A stretch of DNA of 64,000 nt from Synanceia verrucosa (GCA_029721515.1 CM056565.1:9674742-9738741), one strand, 5' to 3'; positions 24,301 to 36,992 are shown, counted from the first letter of the stretch. Numbers and translations: made by a program. The notes: generated by a model not told the origin, from the letters alone.

Positions 24301-24421
24301 CCATTGCATCTGGTTGAGACTCCTCCGTGATGTCATCGCCGCCACATGGAGGGAGCTGCGCTGAGGCTAAAGCCAAACCCTCAGTGTTACCTGGTAGCTC
24401 AACCACCTTACGAGACAACAT
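21356..24421 (-). CDS. amer1: AMER1 (WTX/FAM123B), APC membrane recruitment protein
   Basis: An uninterrupted 1021-codon frame in a single exon, as in other vertebrates (human 1135 aa). The family is a plasma-membrane scaffold that binds PI(4,5)P2 through its N-terminus, recruits APC and assembles the beta-catenin destruction complex. It also assists LRP6 phosphorylation. Visible landmarks are the basic N-terminal block 'FRRTALTFFGVRK' (51-64), 'LPSFFGG' (69-75) and 'RTHDGLS' (93-99), the AMER-family motif 'DEGYYDSTTPGPDDG', a 'DDGLTVCFSQALVDY' block, acidic stretches, and the C-terminal 'PRHLGLTRVSQSMPNPLSLD' region. 'KSICILPSFFGG' and the following SSKKG are AMER1-like rather than AMER2/3-like. 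A splice acceptor at 24529 places 107 nt of 5' UTR in this exon. Confidence 0.95.
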   Translation of the reverse strand: MLSRKVVELPGNTEGLALASAQLPPCGGDDITEESQPDAMDATVKSQKSGKFRRTALTFFGVRKSICILPSFFGGRSKNPSKWSSKKGINRSRTHDGLSKISHDDNLSGQHTSTGDFECCGQRGSTGELHSCCQNECSHPAADHKSLTLTRQKRGLRSLFQSFKYHRNHRNVGLDKTEMIAMSSPCCKMEVPVVQDNANQYVTECLGSEPDVPDFADVVCDISISPECIDADETPSEKSAERDSPKSELDDEMCDEEMNLMAVMSSELKESSRGHSEPCLRLQVMSESTLKSTSETPAGSSDQLNLIYGDVASLKSFDSLTGCGDIIADQEDDSITESTVSGERSRNGGKRASCYLTYQGGGEEMASPEDLDAECLHDFWGNSTSEEICCTWNEEHTDLTDLTSSRNMDVLNSNSAQQGSGMDASSIAEVLTPQSEHQESVPNSDEGYYDSTTPGPDDGQEKTDRLRAERLPRDSYSGDALYELFAPDESLISPHYENKSKLPISKQCEYLSEPVDVTDSTFVPDMNRLKISAELYENHDFLERPSTCGKSSELTQKTAALQDSSVNKNCNLNSKLQPVNKNNSADVFVEKGNAPASTEKRTSADSEKRHSSISFGSTSDPDFETFCETKEQHIEENKPVALPYKHINSQSPDDNNDSDDGLTVCFSQALVDYTKNSQMLSSLHNNADDLETNSAFTPNMQALPTIVTFDVVDMHNEGEYDEQIHMELEEDISSPYQEFEESYLQKDAFAECDYQMLDVYEQNLISSTWAIASLPRHLGLTRVSQSMPNPLSLDRRSRSLDTESLDLKIPDAYRENRAAIVSCPQTEKDSERHFSPYYKKNVLFSASEVTDSSSIMALSWQTRSEMSLSLPLTDGGFTEKVQSHSQTQVKRKIFSSSLGSDCLDGESQLCSKVSDRVSCDLNLQNMELHSRRRHLPSQSDSCLPLSTFVNSGMVDSESDNVFCKATYNRCGKSRPVASGEGMSHSGSPLNAGVSKDEMAAHSEARTPRDVACNQVPEATVN

Positions 24422-24528
24422 GGCTACTGCGTTTAGAAAAGCAGTGTGACGAAGGGCATCGTAGCTGAATCCTCTGAATCAGCTGGTCGGATCCCTGCAG
24501 GGAATTTGTCCTCCATCTGATTTGAGCC
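24422..24528 (-). other. 5' UTR part of the amer1 coding exon
   Basis: The minus-strand acceptor 'ctcaatacag' precedes position 24528. The leader contains no ATG in frame with the start at 24421 that would extend the protein. Confidence 0.6.
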
Positions 24529-25820
24529 CTGTATTGAGAAAGTTGAGACCAAAATCAATTACTAAAAATGTAACATCTCCCACACTGATATGAAGAATTC
24601 ACAGTGCAGAATTTAGAAAAAATTTCCAAGAAATATTGAAGAAGTCTTCCTCTTTTTGCCTGAGAAAAGTGTTATAGCAACCGTCTACTGGAGAAGAGTC
24701 ACTTTTGTGCCAGCTGAAATTATTCAACCCTATATACAAACAAAATTAATCACATTTTTTAACATATTCTCAGTGCAGATTTGCAATGATTTCAACCTAA
24801 GTGAACACAACTTAAGACTTTCCTGATGCTGTTTCAGTTATTTGTCTCTGTATTGCTGTCTTGTTTGCTTTCTTTATTTATTGAAGTTTTAATGTTTTGC
24901 ACCTACTTGCATGCACACCAACAGTGGTGCTTTTCCCAGTCCAGTGGTCTGCCTGTTAGCTTTGTGTCTTTCAGTGTTATTTTAACATTTTTAACTTTGC
25001 TGTAACTTGTTGCTGACAGACTCATACTTCATGAAGTCATTAAATAAACACAAGAACATCTGTGCAGTATTTTTGTGGCACCACTCCGACTACATCTCTG
25101 GTTAACAGGTTAAAAAAACAGATCAGTGCAAATTCCTTTATATCATCAATATAAAGTTAATATTCAAAGATTCTATGTGATCATTGTCATATGTACAATT
25201 GTGAGATTCTCTGCACAATGAAATGCTTCCTTAGACATCCACACTGAACACAGAGCAATAAATCAAAGTGTAATTTAGATAAGAGATAAAAAAGAGCTAA
25301 ACTGAGACATCATAGAGTCACATCAGGCAAATTAAATGGCTGCAATGTGAAAAAATACAATATATACACGATAAAAGATATGTGCAAAGAGGTAGTATGC
25401 CCACTACAATAATACAGTAACATGCCTTAACAACTGAATGCACTCATTAACTTTCACTTTTTCCCTGCGTATACACCAGAAACTCATATTGATTCGTTTA
25501 ATTGTAACAACAAGTGTAATAAAAAATGAATAGCTACACTTACGTGCAACAGACTTGAATAAAACTACTCAGTGCATGTATGTGTTGCACAGTGACATGA
25601 CGAAGTAAAAGTGATGCAGCAACAGGCTACACCTGTAAAGTCAAAATTATGCACTTATTATGTACTTTAATTAAGAGCATCAGATATAGTATAAAACTGT
25701 ACGTAACGCTGGATGTAATCCAACCAACAGACCAGATTTTTTCAGGTAAAACCGAACTAAACGCCACATTAGCACACTGAAGGATGGAGCTAGTTGAGAG
25801 GAAAGGTAAACAAACTTACC
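24529..25820 (-). other. amer1 intron 1
   Basis: The intron is bounded by a consensus donor on the minus strand (AGCTG|GTAAGTTTG, exon end at 25820) and the acceptor at 24529. No coding exon or identifiable repeat is seen inside it. Confidence 0.55.
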
Positions 25821-26230
25821 AGCTAAAGCCAGAAACAGCAGACTGGACTCCTCTCACTGCATGGCTGCTGCTTAAATTAACGTTTACTGGTTAACGTTAC
25901 TGCAGCTGCACTGTGGTCGGCTGGGGCCCCGGAGTAAAGTTACCGTCCGCCGGATACGGTTTCATTTGTCTCCAGTCACCGTTAGCTAGCTAGCTAGCTA
26001 GCGGCTAGCAGCCTGTTTCCAGTGTGGCTGTAACGGAAGGCTGACCGTTGCTGACGTTGGAGACGTTAAACCGCATTGCAGTAAGACTGCGTGATGAAAA
26101 TATGCATGAATCAATAAACAACTGCTGGATTACTGTGTCAGATTGTAGCTGATACTTGAGACAATCACAGGAACCCCAGCGCTGGATGATGACTTCCTCT
26201 CCTCTCTTCTCAGGTGATTTACCCAAATCT
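25821..26230 (-). promoter_or_regulatory. amer1 noncoding exon 1 and promoter region
   Basis: The segment upstream of the donor at 25820 has raised CG content and 'cgttac' words, plus a perfect (GCTA)n palindromic run at about 25984-26002. The transcription start cannot be placed from sequence alone. Confidence 0.45.
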
Positions 26231-26613
26231 CCTTTCGTGACTCTCCTGTCGGCGCATGCTAGTGACGCAACATGTGTGTAGCGGGAGTTTGATATATATA
26301 TTTATTATATACAGTTAAATAATCTGTATGTATACATGTTTATATACAGTCTGTGGTTTAATAACATCATGACAATAAATGAGCATCTAAAAGCCATAAA
26401 ATACTCACTGTAAGGTATTTTGAATGTATCTACACCAATCTAGTCTGGACTTAATATGTTTTTTCTTCTTTTCTGAAAATTTGAAAAATGACTTAGACAA
26501 TTATGCTATGAGGCTAACGATGTATTATACTATATCAACTACTGTCGGTTTTACACTGGTGTCCACTGAGAGTTGAGGAAAACGCCTTCAGAATGTTTTT
26601 AACAAATATAAAC

Positions 26614-27821
26614 TTTATTTGTATTTATCAGGACATGAACATTAGAAAAAAAAAGCCAGAGTGAAAGACACATACAAGACATAGGATAATTAAATAAATA
26701 AGCAAAACACAATAAGTTAAAATGTAAGAAAAAGGATGGGAATGAAATGTGGGAAAATGGTATCTGTAGAGGAAAATATTTTAACATAATTTGATAACAG
26801 ATAAATTGACTCATGGATGTGATATTTAGCTAGAAGCAAGCCAACATTCATGTAAGAGTCCTTCTTAAATCAATATACCCACAGATACAGGAAACATCTA
26901 TGACTTGTTTCCAAGATATCTCGGTGTCTCATAGAACCTATCCATCCATCCATTTTCTACCGCTTATCCTCATAGGGTCATGGGGGGGCTGGAGCCTATC
27001 CCAGCTGTCTCAGGGTGAAAGGCAGGGTACACCCTGGACAAGTCTCCAGTTCATCACAGGACACAGAGACAGACAACCACTCACACTCACATTCACACCT
27101 ACAGTCAATTTAAATTAGCCAGTTAACCTAATCCCCATGCATGTTTTTGGATGATGGGAGGAAGCCGGAGTACCCGGAGAGAACCCACGCAGACAGGAGA
27201 ACATGCAAACTCCACACAGAAAGGCCCTAGGCCGGGAATCAAACCCAGTACCTTCTTGCTGTGAGGCGACAGTGCTAACCACTACACCACCGTGCCGCCC
27301 TTCACAGAACCTAATCAAGTGAACATGATCTTCAACATGAAGGACAGCAGGAACAGGAGGAGTAGGAAACTCAGAATGGGCCATTTTGGTTCATGATACA
27401 CAAAGTAATGAGGGAGAGAAATATATATAAAAACAATTTGTCATTAAAATAGCTGTCTTATTTACAATCACATTTACAGCAAGTGTTTTCGTTCAACGAT
27501 GCAATATAATAGCCTTTTCGATATTTGGTAAAATATTATGCTACAGTAAAAAACCTTTGTGACACAGTGCACAATCTGGTATTATTTACAATACTGATCT
27601 ACTGACAGAGAACGTTTTACAGTGCAATTTTGTGTTTCCACCCCACAAACAGGCATTTTAACGGCTTACTCTTGTACTTTTATTTAAATACTGTTTTTCA
27701 AAGTGCTTTTAAAAACTGATTTTGGTCCTCTACATATACATCCTCCTCGCTGGTGTTATTGTTGGTCTCTGGAAATCAAGTGTTCCTGATTTTTCTGTTT
27801 ATTTCAGCATGCATGGTGCAG
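26614..27821 (-). other. Probable 3' UTR of gab3
   Basis: It extends from the gab3 stop codon to an AATAAA on the minus strand at 26614-26619. It includes the complete SINE at 26941-27301, in the same orientation as the gene. An earlier signal may be used instead. Confidence 0.4.
26941..27301 (-). mobile_element. tRNA-derived teleost SINE, full length
   Basis: Read on the minus strand, the element starts 'gggcggcacggtggtgtagt' and continues into 'ggttagcactgtcgcctcac' and a 'gggtttgattcc' block. These resemble pol III A and B boxes of a tRNA head. It then runs through a conserved body and ends in a (GGAT)n-like tail at 26941. It is flanked by 12-bp direct repeats, 'tcatagaaccta' (26929-26940) and 'tcacagaaccta' (27302-27313), with one mismatch. 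The family is very widespread in percomorph genomes; I do not assign a Repbase name. Confidence 0.85.
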
Positions 27822-30795
27822 TTATGCTTTTGACTGACGGACATCCGTCCACTCCATTTTTGTGTTTTGCAGTGCCTGAGTCTTCTTCTCGTCCACCTGC
27901 ACATAATCCACTCTGTGCTCGTCAGACAGGAATGGCTTCTGCTGGACATATTAGAAGAAATGGGCAGACATGTTGAGATTTTCTTTCTGTTTTACTCGTT
28001 TGGTCAAACAGTCATGACAAACAGTCTGAACTTTGGATGCATGAATCTTCTAGATCATATCTTCGATCATCAAGTAACAAGTAACTATTTTCATCACTGC
28101 TTACAGTAAAGTTGTTGCTGTATTTTTACCTGTGGAGTGAGCCCTGACTCAATCATTTAAAAAGTAATAATAATAATACAGGTCAGTGGAGCTAACAGTA
28201 GCTAGTGATTGTAATGATATACCACTGGTGGCGTTCACTGTCCACTGCCTTTATTCTGTACAAAATGGGAGGTGTTATATTCTTTTCTCTTTCAGATCAT
28301 TTACCTGATCAGAACATACCTTCTGCACAGGAGAGGGGGACGCAGAATTGAAATCCAGTGACAAATAGTCAAGGTTTGATCTTCTCACCCAGGGTTGAAC
28401 CGCTCCATCAAAGGTGAGACAGGAATGTTGTCTCGACTCCTGTCAGAGAAAGAAACAGATGAAGGCCTTGCTGAACCATCACTGGTAAAAATAACCTGGT
28501 AAAAGAAGCTATTTTCAAATCAGTAAACCGTTCGTTAATTAAAAAGATGGCTGTCCATTTTCAGAGTTTAGGATAACTGAAAAATACTGGATTGCATCCA
28601 CTTGCAGCCTGTCCGCTTTTTTTGTATGACAGGAGATACATGACTAATATGCTTCTCCTCATGACTCTTCAATGTCTTTATTCTTGGAAAATCAGTTAAA
28701 TACGCACAATTTACAGGAACAGCCTCATGTTACACAGTTACATAAATCTCACACCCTAGAAGTTCCCAGTTCCCAGATTTTAGAAACACAGCGTTAAATC
28801 CACAGTCTTAGCTGTGGAGGGATTCAAACACATTTTCCACTCGCAAACAGTCCTACAATTACAAGAATGTCAGATTTACTACTTTTTTGTGCACTGTGAA
28901 GAAAATAGTAGAGTGACATCCAGAATTATCTAGAAATTTGTTTTGGATGCATCCTGTTGATATTACAGAGATCCTATTATGCTTTTTCTTTGGTATGTTA
29001 TATAGTTTTTTTGTGCAAGAGGTCCTTGTCAAAGTGAGAAAAGCCTTGCTTTAATCCGTCCATCTCTTGTGTAACATTGTTATCAACTACATAACACCTG
29101 CATACAGTATGAGCAGGCAAATATTTACAATTTTTGTGGTAAAATGACATTAAGATTTAAGTGAAAAGTGGATAAATCAATCGATCAAATTAAAAGATAC
29201 ATGACAAACAAGGTAAAAATATTTTTGGTGCATTAAAGGAAACATGGTAATGCTCAGTCAAAGGCCTCCATCAGTCTCTTATAGAGAGGTCACTATTATG
29301 ATTATTAATGGAGTCAGTTCCTACACAACTTATGCACTGTTTAAAATTATTTGTCACTACTGTTAATTACCATTCCAGTGCCGTTTGTGTCTTCATCTCT
29401 TGGATTGTCACCGTTCTCGAGTCGCCTTGCAAGAGGTAAACAGTTCACTGAAAAGCTGCAATTACACAATGAAAACAAAATAAAAGCACATAGAATTTAT
29501 GTCAGATTAGTCACTACTTATGATTTTTTTTTTTGAGAAGCAGGATATTACGATTAAGCTGCATATTTATAACCAGGAGAAACAAACTAACTTAATCATA
29601 TTTTAAAGGGTGCAATCTGACTGGAACTTGGAACACTTTGAAGATAAATTTTCTCTCACCATGATTCAGTCATCGCTCTGCTCAAAGGAAGATGAGTGGG
29701 ACACTCTGTGATTGTGGAGAGGCCTCTCAAGTCAAGAGGTGGAGGTCGAGCTGTGACGCCAGAAAAGGGCAAAGTTGTTGGATTGGATGAAGAACCGAAA
29801 GGTTTTCAAAGTTAGTGAAGTGTAGCGAAGAACTTTTGAGAAAAAATATCAACGTTAGGAGATATCTGCATGAGCCATTTCATTATTTTCAATTGTTTGT
29901 TAACCCTGTTTAAAGTAGAACAAAGACCACATACTCTAAAACTACAGGAAGACCACCAAGTCACAGAGATGATCAGTTTCAGGGTTCAGTTATGATTCTC
30001 ACCTCTCCTCAGTCGAGGCTTGAGATGTCGGTGAATAGGGGGCGGCGCAACATCTTCAGGTTGACACATTAGAGTGCCGAGAGTCGTGGAGGACTCTGCA
30101 TTGCAGTTCGTATTGAGGACACTGATTGTCCTGGGGCTCATGGGGATGTAACCGTCATATTCAGTGGGGACAACAGAGGGTGAAGGGGAAGCCATGGGGA
30201 CGTAGGATTCATCCTGGTAGCTCTGAACTCGCACGGTATTTAAGGAAGGCTGCTGAAAGACGAAGCATCATCTGGTCAGACAAGTGCTCTGCCTTCTTAT
30301 TTAGGTATGTGTACATTATTTATTGCTTATAGGATCTTTCAAATTATTCTGATGGGATGTTTTTATATTTAGAAAAATGATACTTCCCCTCATGTTGAAA
30401 AAGTTGTACTTTATCCAGTCATATGGCTTTTTTTCTTTAAACAATGTTTAAACAATCAATGTGTAAGATGAGGTCGACACCGCTCTCTACATTCATCCAT
30501 CCATCCATTTATGTGCAAAAGAATCAGAGCTAGTGTAAATGCAGATGCATACTATATTGTATCACTGTCTGTGTGTGTGGAGAAACTTAAGATCATGACA
30601 GGTTTGCAAACATGTGCGGCATCGTGTACACTTTGTTGTTCTCTCCACTGCACCTTTTATGCTTGCAGTAGGAAACAGCTAGCATGGCCTTTGGTCATGG
30701 GCAGTTTTGTTTCTTCACCTGGCTTGGTGGAGGTCTGCCCTCTCTGAGTGCTTTTCTAGTTCCAAATATATTTTCAGATTGATTTTTATTTATAC

Positions 30796-30845
<50 letters not shown>

Positions 30846-33800
30846 GATATATTTTTCTGACGTTCTCATTTTTCAGAAGCAGTGTAGGGCAGGACTACCA
30901 CCCAAGTACAAAAAAAATTGCCTCCAGGTAAGCTAAGCTAACCATATCCCAGCTCTCACTGAACTCTCGGCAAGCACAATTCGGAAAAAATGGGAAGCTA
31001 TTCAATAATTGTGATGTTTTTCTTTTTTTTTTAGCGGCAACATCTTATGAAATGTTTTTTTTTTCTGCTGTTGATGATTCTCTTACCAGATTAAGACTCT
31101 GCCTCCTGTTCCTCATCAATCTGCTCTCAACATCTCCTATAAAAAAAGAAAGAAAAATATCTGAAATAACATTTTTTTTAACATTCCTTACCCTGATAAC
31201 CAGCTATTGACTTCATGAATCTGTATGCTGCCTCATCACAATAGCATCAGGGTTATGATTAATTTGTCCAGCTTTGCAGCGAGACTGTCGTCATATTGAG
31301 AGCTTACCTGTTCTGAAATGATCCAGGCTTGACAAAGATGTCCTCCGGAGAAAGAACGCAGCATGGTTTGAGGAATGTCGTGCGCCTGTCGGCCTCGGCC
31401 TGTGAGCCCCTTCATCATTCAGCTGCTCTGGTGGGTGAATAGACTTGGGCGGCAGTGGAGGAGGCGTTTGCCTGTCACCTGTTGCCTCGAATGATGGACA
31501 AGAATAAGGTTTGTCGAACTGGAAGACATTTGTGGCACAGTGACGTAGTGGAGAGGAAGAAGATGACGGCAAAGCCATTGAGGTGCACGGAGCGCTGAAA
31601 GGAGGGTTAGTCAACCTTCCATGGAGGAAGACAGATGGGCTGGGGCTAGCCTGAAAGATGGGGGATGAAGAGGAGTCGGTGTAAAGAGGCGAGGGGACGA
31701 TGTCCTTGAAGGCGTCGTCTGATGACTTCTGCTCCAGAGAAATGTCAGAGTTTGAAAAGCTGTTGTGTCTACAGAAAGAGATGGAAAACACTGTTATTTG
31801 TTGAACTACTACACATCGCTTTGTCTTGTGTCAGAGGCTTTTGCAAACACACACCTACTGATGCTCACACTCCCTGTCTCACACTGCGAGAGAAAAAGGT
31901 AGTCCAGTGGGTGTCCAGGGTCTGGTTGGCTGGATACAGACGCTCGGTCAGAGCTGTCAGGCGAAGGGTGGAGGGTGGAGGTGGGGGTGTGAGGGAAGCC
32001 GTCTTCTGAGCTCTCTGTTGAGAACAAGCATGTCATTTCTGAAATGTTACAACCACTGCAAGAAAACTGCCATCGTTCACACACCAAAACATGCAAACCA
32101 ACACAAACACGTACAGGCTTCTCCCTGCAGCCCATATTCAAATTTACAATATACTATACGCAGCTTAATTTGTAAAGATGAATGGGATTTTTTTTTTAAA
32201 TAGAGCCCTGTTCCCTCTTTTGTTTACACATCCAACCTTTTAGTCAGACTGGCTCTCGCTCAGAAATTTGTTTCATTCCGTTTCACTCAAGGCCATCCAG
32301 TCAAGGCTCTCTCTGCAGAACCATGTGGGGGAAAAATCTTTGCATATTCTCATGAAACATTTGCTACTCTTAACAGACGTCTGTGCTCTCCTTTTATACT
32401 CATTTGCAAAAGTTATAAGGTGCCATTGCACAGCAGTGTTTTGCGATCAAGGCGGTCCCATTCAGTGAAAATCATTGCTCAAAGCTGCATAACATCATCC
32501 TGAACTTCTAGGACACAACACAGATGACACTGTTCTAGCAGTCATGTCTGTACATCTCCTCACAAAATATCACATCTTTCACTGGAGGCAACAGAGAAGC
32601 AAAAAGGTCAGAGCAGCATCACCATGACAATAAATTGATAGAGTTGGAAATACAAGCAGCACTTAGTGATAGAAAGATGACATTTAATTCTGTGCAGCCC
32701 CCAAAGCACGTTCACGGAAGTGATACAAAGATCTCATTATTTATCTGGTCATTAAAAGGGATCTCAGCTCCCTCTTGATTTGCAACGTGAGGCTGCGTGA
32801 GCAGCGACTACAACACTGAGCGGTTGGAAATATCTTGTGCACACAGACAACAGTCAGAAGTGTGATAAAACATGTGGTCACGTTTTGTCCTCTGCTCATT
32901 AAACCATGCACTTTGCTTGACTTGAGCACTCATAAAATTAATTTCCACTCAAAGGAGTTGTGTGCAAAACTGTAATTATATTTCTAATGTTAAAATTTGA
33001 AAACAATTCAACATTTTGTTGTTGTTGTCGGAAGAAGACCAGATATGATTTTTTTTCTAAAGGTTTTAACCACAACGCGATGATATGATCGCGTGTGGAA
33101 TTAGGAGCTCACTTACAGAGAAATTTATCTGAAAAGACCACAGCTCTGTATCAAGCACACCATGCTAAAACTGACCTTTCAGCTGATAAACTGTTTGACA
33201 CATGGATCATTCAGATAAATGGATGGATAGGTTACATCTCCAAATCCTGATTCCCTCGGGTGTTTTTAAATGTAGATCAAAACGCTCCCCATCATTCCAC
33301 TTTGTTTGGAAGTACTGATGTCTTGTGCATCATTTAGAAATGTTGTCTGAAGTTGGCATGTTTCAATTTTTTCAACATTAAAGAATGAACTTTAAGGTTT
33401 GACTGAGCATGAAAACACAACATCAGTTTGTGGTACACAAAGTACAGTGGATTTACACACTCTCAGTTGAAGCTGCACTTTCGGATGATTTCAAAGCAAA
33501 ATGTAACAGTTTGAGGTGCTAAATGTGAAATTTGGAGCATTTCAGAGACTCTCAATATTGGGACTGCTCACAACTAATGGTGCTAACAAGGCTGTGCTAA
33601 TAACAGAGAAAATAACAGCCAGGCGTTATCAACTGTAACCACCACATGACAGCAGCGCACAGCACTAAAAAAAACATGTGCAGCCGGCCCAGCTATGTCA
33701 ACAAAGCACAGCACTGTGTTTACAACACACACAGAAGGAGAGCGACTTCATTCTATGATCAGGTAGACATTACTCCACTAGATCTTTACATCGACAGTAG

Positions 33801-36800
33801 CCGTTAGCAGCTATATTAAAGCTCTGGATATCGACTAAAGCACCTTTGATGTTGAACAAAGACGTGAGTCGTCATTAAGTCCACACTGATGCTTGAACCC
33901 TAACGTGCCTCACAGCACCAAATGTTTTAACCTCACTCCTTTGATTTTCAGTCGGCCACTTCCTGTGTGGGGTCAGTTGACACCAACGTCTTCTGAAAGT
34001 GAAATGGATGACCCTCCTTTTTAACATTTTTTCAATGAGACAGGTGAATTTTAAAAATCGCTGGCTTTAACGAGACATTTCAAACTGAATACTCATGTGT
34101 ATTCACCTGCGTCCTCTGGGCTCCCAAACTGACAAATTTGACTGATGCTACTGATCCAGCCGTTCATCTCCTCCTCAGTTTTGGCCACCAGGTAAAAAAC
34201 CCGAGACGAGGTCTTCACCACAAAGAGGTGCTTCCCATGGAAGTCTCGCTTTATCCTGAGCTGCCCATTCAGCATTTCAACCTCGCACTCCTTCAGGTCG
34301 ATGGAGCGGATTGGCTTTTTGGAGCTATTGCTTTGATAGTACTCCAGCACATCAGGGTTGCCGCTCATGCGACCTCTTCGGAGCACGAACCAGCGTTTCC
34401 TCCACGCCTGCAGGAGAGAGGGAGAAACATAATGGAGTCACTTTTCTTTTTTTATTTTATCTTTATTGTGTAATATCATTAACAGTAACTGCAGAATTCT
34501 AACAGTAAAGTCTCCCTCCGTTTAATTAGTCATGCCAAGTCATGGGAATTTGATCACAGCTCCTGCAAACAAGAGCTAACTTAGCAACTTTAAACTGCTT
34601 TTTTTGCTTTTGATATGGTCAGTAAGCGGAACCTCAAGTCAAATTTCCCAGAAGTATGGAGAAGAGGAAGTTCACTGTATTTAGCAGAACATGTCTAACA
34701 CAACGAAAGAGGTATTTATACAGTACTTGGTCACTCCTTTTTTGTTTTTTTTTTTTACTGCAGACTGACTGAAAACCCAATACTGAAACTGTTAGCAGGT
34801 ATTAATAGACCTGAGATCTACTTGTAATATGTTAACGCCTGCCAGTCACTATTCCAGTTATGTAGGTGTCACATTTCATGATTCAAAGTAATCAAAAGTG
34901 AAGTAAAGCTGGACATATATTTTCACTCGTGGCTTTGTGTGCGTTGTCTGGGTGGAGCCTCGTCTTAATATTTTTGTGGTGTCAACTTTGTTTTTTTTTT
35001 TTTTGTTTGTTCTGCATTTGAGTAATCCAATCCTGCACAAGTCAGTTGGTAAGATATGGTAAGTAAGATATTTATACCAGGAAATGGTTTGACGCACCAC
35101 ACTTACATCAATAATGCCAAGTTTACGAGGAAACCATAACTAGACAGCTGGTGGCAGTTTGATCTTGCAGAGTATGAATATGGAAAGTTTTTTTGTTTTT
35201 TTTCAAGCAGTGCCCCCCCCCACTGTGGATATCATGCACATTTAATACAATACCTTGCTGACAGTTAGCAAAGAAATTAAATCTTATGTAATCTTATGTA
35301 TGTAAATCTTATGTAGTTCTATCCAGAACTTTCACCCACATCTCATGGTCTTCCTCAACAGATGTTTGTGTAATTGGCATGTATGAGTATGACACACAAT
35401 TTGTCAAGTGAGCAAATTTAATCCATTGAGGAAGACTGAGATGTTGGTGAATGGACCTTGAGTTGAGTTCTTGAGGTTGTGTGTTGTGTTGCATCATCCC
35501 TGAAACTGAAGCAGCTAAATGGATTTCAGCCATCATTGTTTTATTATTTATACCTCTGCTTTTCCTATTGTGACAAGTCAAAATGTTGCCAATATCCACT
35601 CTCAAAGGCCTGAAAATATTTGTATCAACAATACTTAGTGTGCAATATTAAGTTATCATGTACAGTATCTCATTAATGAGATTAACCCTCTGTATCCCAA
35701 ACAGTTTCTGATCATTTCTACTTCTGTTACATTTTTATTCACTGTGGTCTCACTTTTCACTGTGATTGAAATCAGGCACCTCTATAGACTGACGTAACTC
35801 AATTATCTCTTCATGCAGTGTAACTAATTTAAAAGCTATAAATCATTAGAAAATAGAAAAACAAAGGGGGTTGTACTTTAAAAAATAAAGTGGTATTTAG
35901 ATCTAGGAATCAGATGGTTAATTACTAGTTTCTCTTTCAGTATTTTCTTGTTCCTGTGTGACCTTGAGGAATATAAATTTAATTTAAAAATCAGTGACAG
36001 AGAATAATAATGAACAATAATGTACTGATGACTGAACAGGTGTACGCCTCAGTACGAGATTGCGAGTGAAGGCCAACTTCCCCACACACTATAGTGGACA
36101 GGGCAGACAACCAGTAAATGCACGTGTATGATGATTTTTCTTCCTGATGCTGTCTGGAAATGTTGATTTCGTTTGAGAACTCAGGACACATTTGACCGTT
36201 TTCACAGCATGTGCTTGACATTTGAATACTGAGTCAGTGTGCCTGGCTGCTCTCGCCACGCTATGAAAACATGCGTTTACTTTATTCAGCAGTATTTGCA
36301 TACAGTGTGCTGGTGGCTACAGTAACTTTCTATTTCCCGCTCCTAACCACCATCAATGCACACCTCCACCCACCCACCCAGCCTTTTCCCTGCCCCGCTG
36401 TTGACAAACGGCTCTCCTCCTCCTTCTCGTACAGAGGAAGTGCAAACAGCCGTCACAACGCTGGGACTATTTCTGCTTGTCACTTAAGACTCTGTCTGAC
36501 TGCTGCTGACATTACTTCCCATGTTTCACAATGCACACAAGCTCATCACACGAACACATACACACAGAGCAGAGTGAGTGGGCCTGCCCAGCAATATCAC
36601 ATGACACCCACCCACCCAACAACCACAAAACAGTGCTGCATATACTTGCTGTACAGGGGTCATTTCCATGTCTGTCTGCAGCTTGTGACATATTGTTATT
36701 GTCATCATTCACTGGTGTTACCGACTGCAATCACGAGCCGCAACGCAACAGTGAGGTGTTATTATAGAAATGAGGAAGAAAGACCCTGAATTACAGCTTA

Positions 36801-36992
36801 ACAAAAGCATACAAAATATAAATCATCATTCTGCATCATAACACACACACAGCTCAGCAGCACAAGCTGGTATTCCTACCACTGGCAGAGGACATAAACA
36901 AGTGTCCTACTCCTACTCACAAATCTCTTCAGCTTCTTCTCCGGGGGGGATTTAATGAGCCAGCCGGTGCAGACCACATCTCCAGCACTCAT
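27822..36992 (-). CDS. gab3: GAB3, GRB2-associated binding docking protein
   Basis: Ten coding exons close in phase to 559 codons (human GAB3 586): 36992-36921, 34407-34107, 32014-31855, 31768-31308, 31136-31087, 30252-30003, 29750-29660, 29425-29371, 28439-28320 and 27941-27822. The N-terminal PH domain (about 1-120, 'MSAGDVVCTGWL', 'AWRKRWFVLRRGRMSG') matches GAB3 best. Downstream are proline-rich SH3 ligands ('TPPPLPPKS'), PI3K p85 sites 'YVPM' and 'YIPM', and the atypical GRB2 SH3 motif P-x3-R-x2-K-P ('PPIHRHLKP'). 'RPPPLDLR' and the paired C-terminal SHP2 sites 'DYLSLDF' and 'DYVQVDE' follow. The protein is a cytoplasmic adaptor that couples receptors to PI3K and SHP2, and all these docking sites are intact. 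Exons 6 and 10 begin with NAGNAG acceptors. Confidence 0.95.
30718..30762. repeat. Fragment related to the palindromic MITE family
   Basis: 'ggtggaggtctgccctctct' followed by 'gagtgcttttctagtt' resembles the flank at 5330-5363 and, inverted, 49213-49236. It is therefore probably an end fragment of the same element, lying in a gab3 intron. Confidence 0.4.
30792..30833. repeat. (TA)n microsatellite in a gab3 intron
   Basis: A pure TA/CATA array followed by a T-run. Translation across it gives Ile-Tyr repeats only. Confidence 0.9.
32015..34106 (-). other. gab3 intron 2
   Basis: This 2.1-kb intron separates the PH-domain exon from the next coding exon. I see no repeat or exon that I can identify in it. 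Confidence 0.75.
34408..36920 (-). other. gab3 intron 1
   Basis: This 2.5-kb intron splits the PH domain after 'KLKRF'. A 172-codon open frame on the plus strand at 36271-36789 has low-complexity Pro/Thr/His composition and no recognisable similarity, so I leave it uncalled. Confidence 0.75.

Noticed and set aside
27240..27301. Possible tRNA gene
   Set aside because: A- and B-box-like words are present on the minus strand, but there is no full cloverleaf and the sequence continues into a repeated SINE body with target-site duplication.
36271..36789. 172-codon open frame on the plus strand upstream of radx
   Set aside because: It lies in gab3 intron 1, has biased Pro/Thr/His composition, no recognisable domain and no supporting splice or promoter context.
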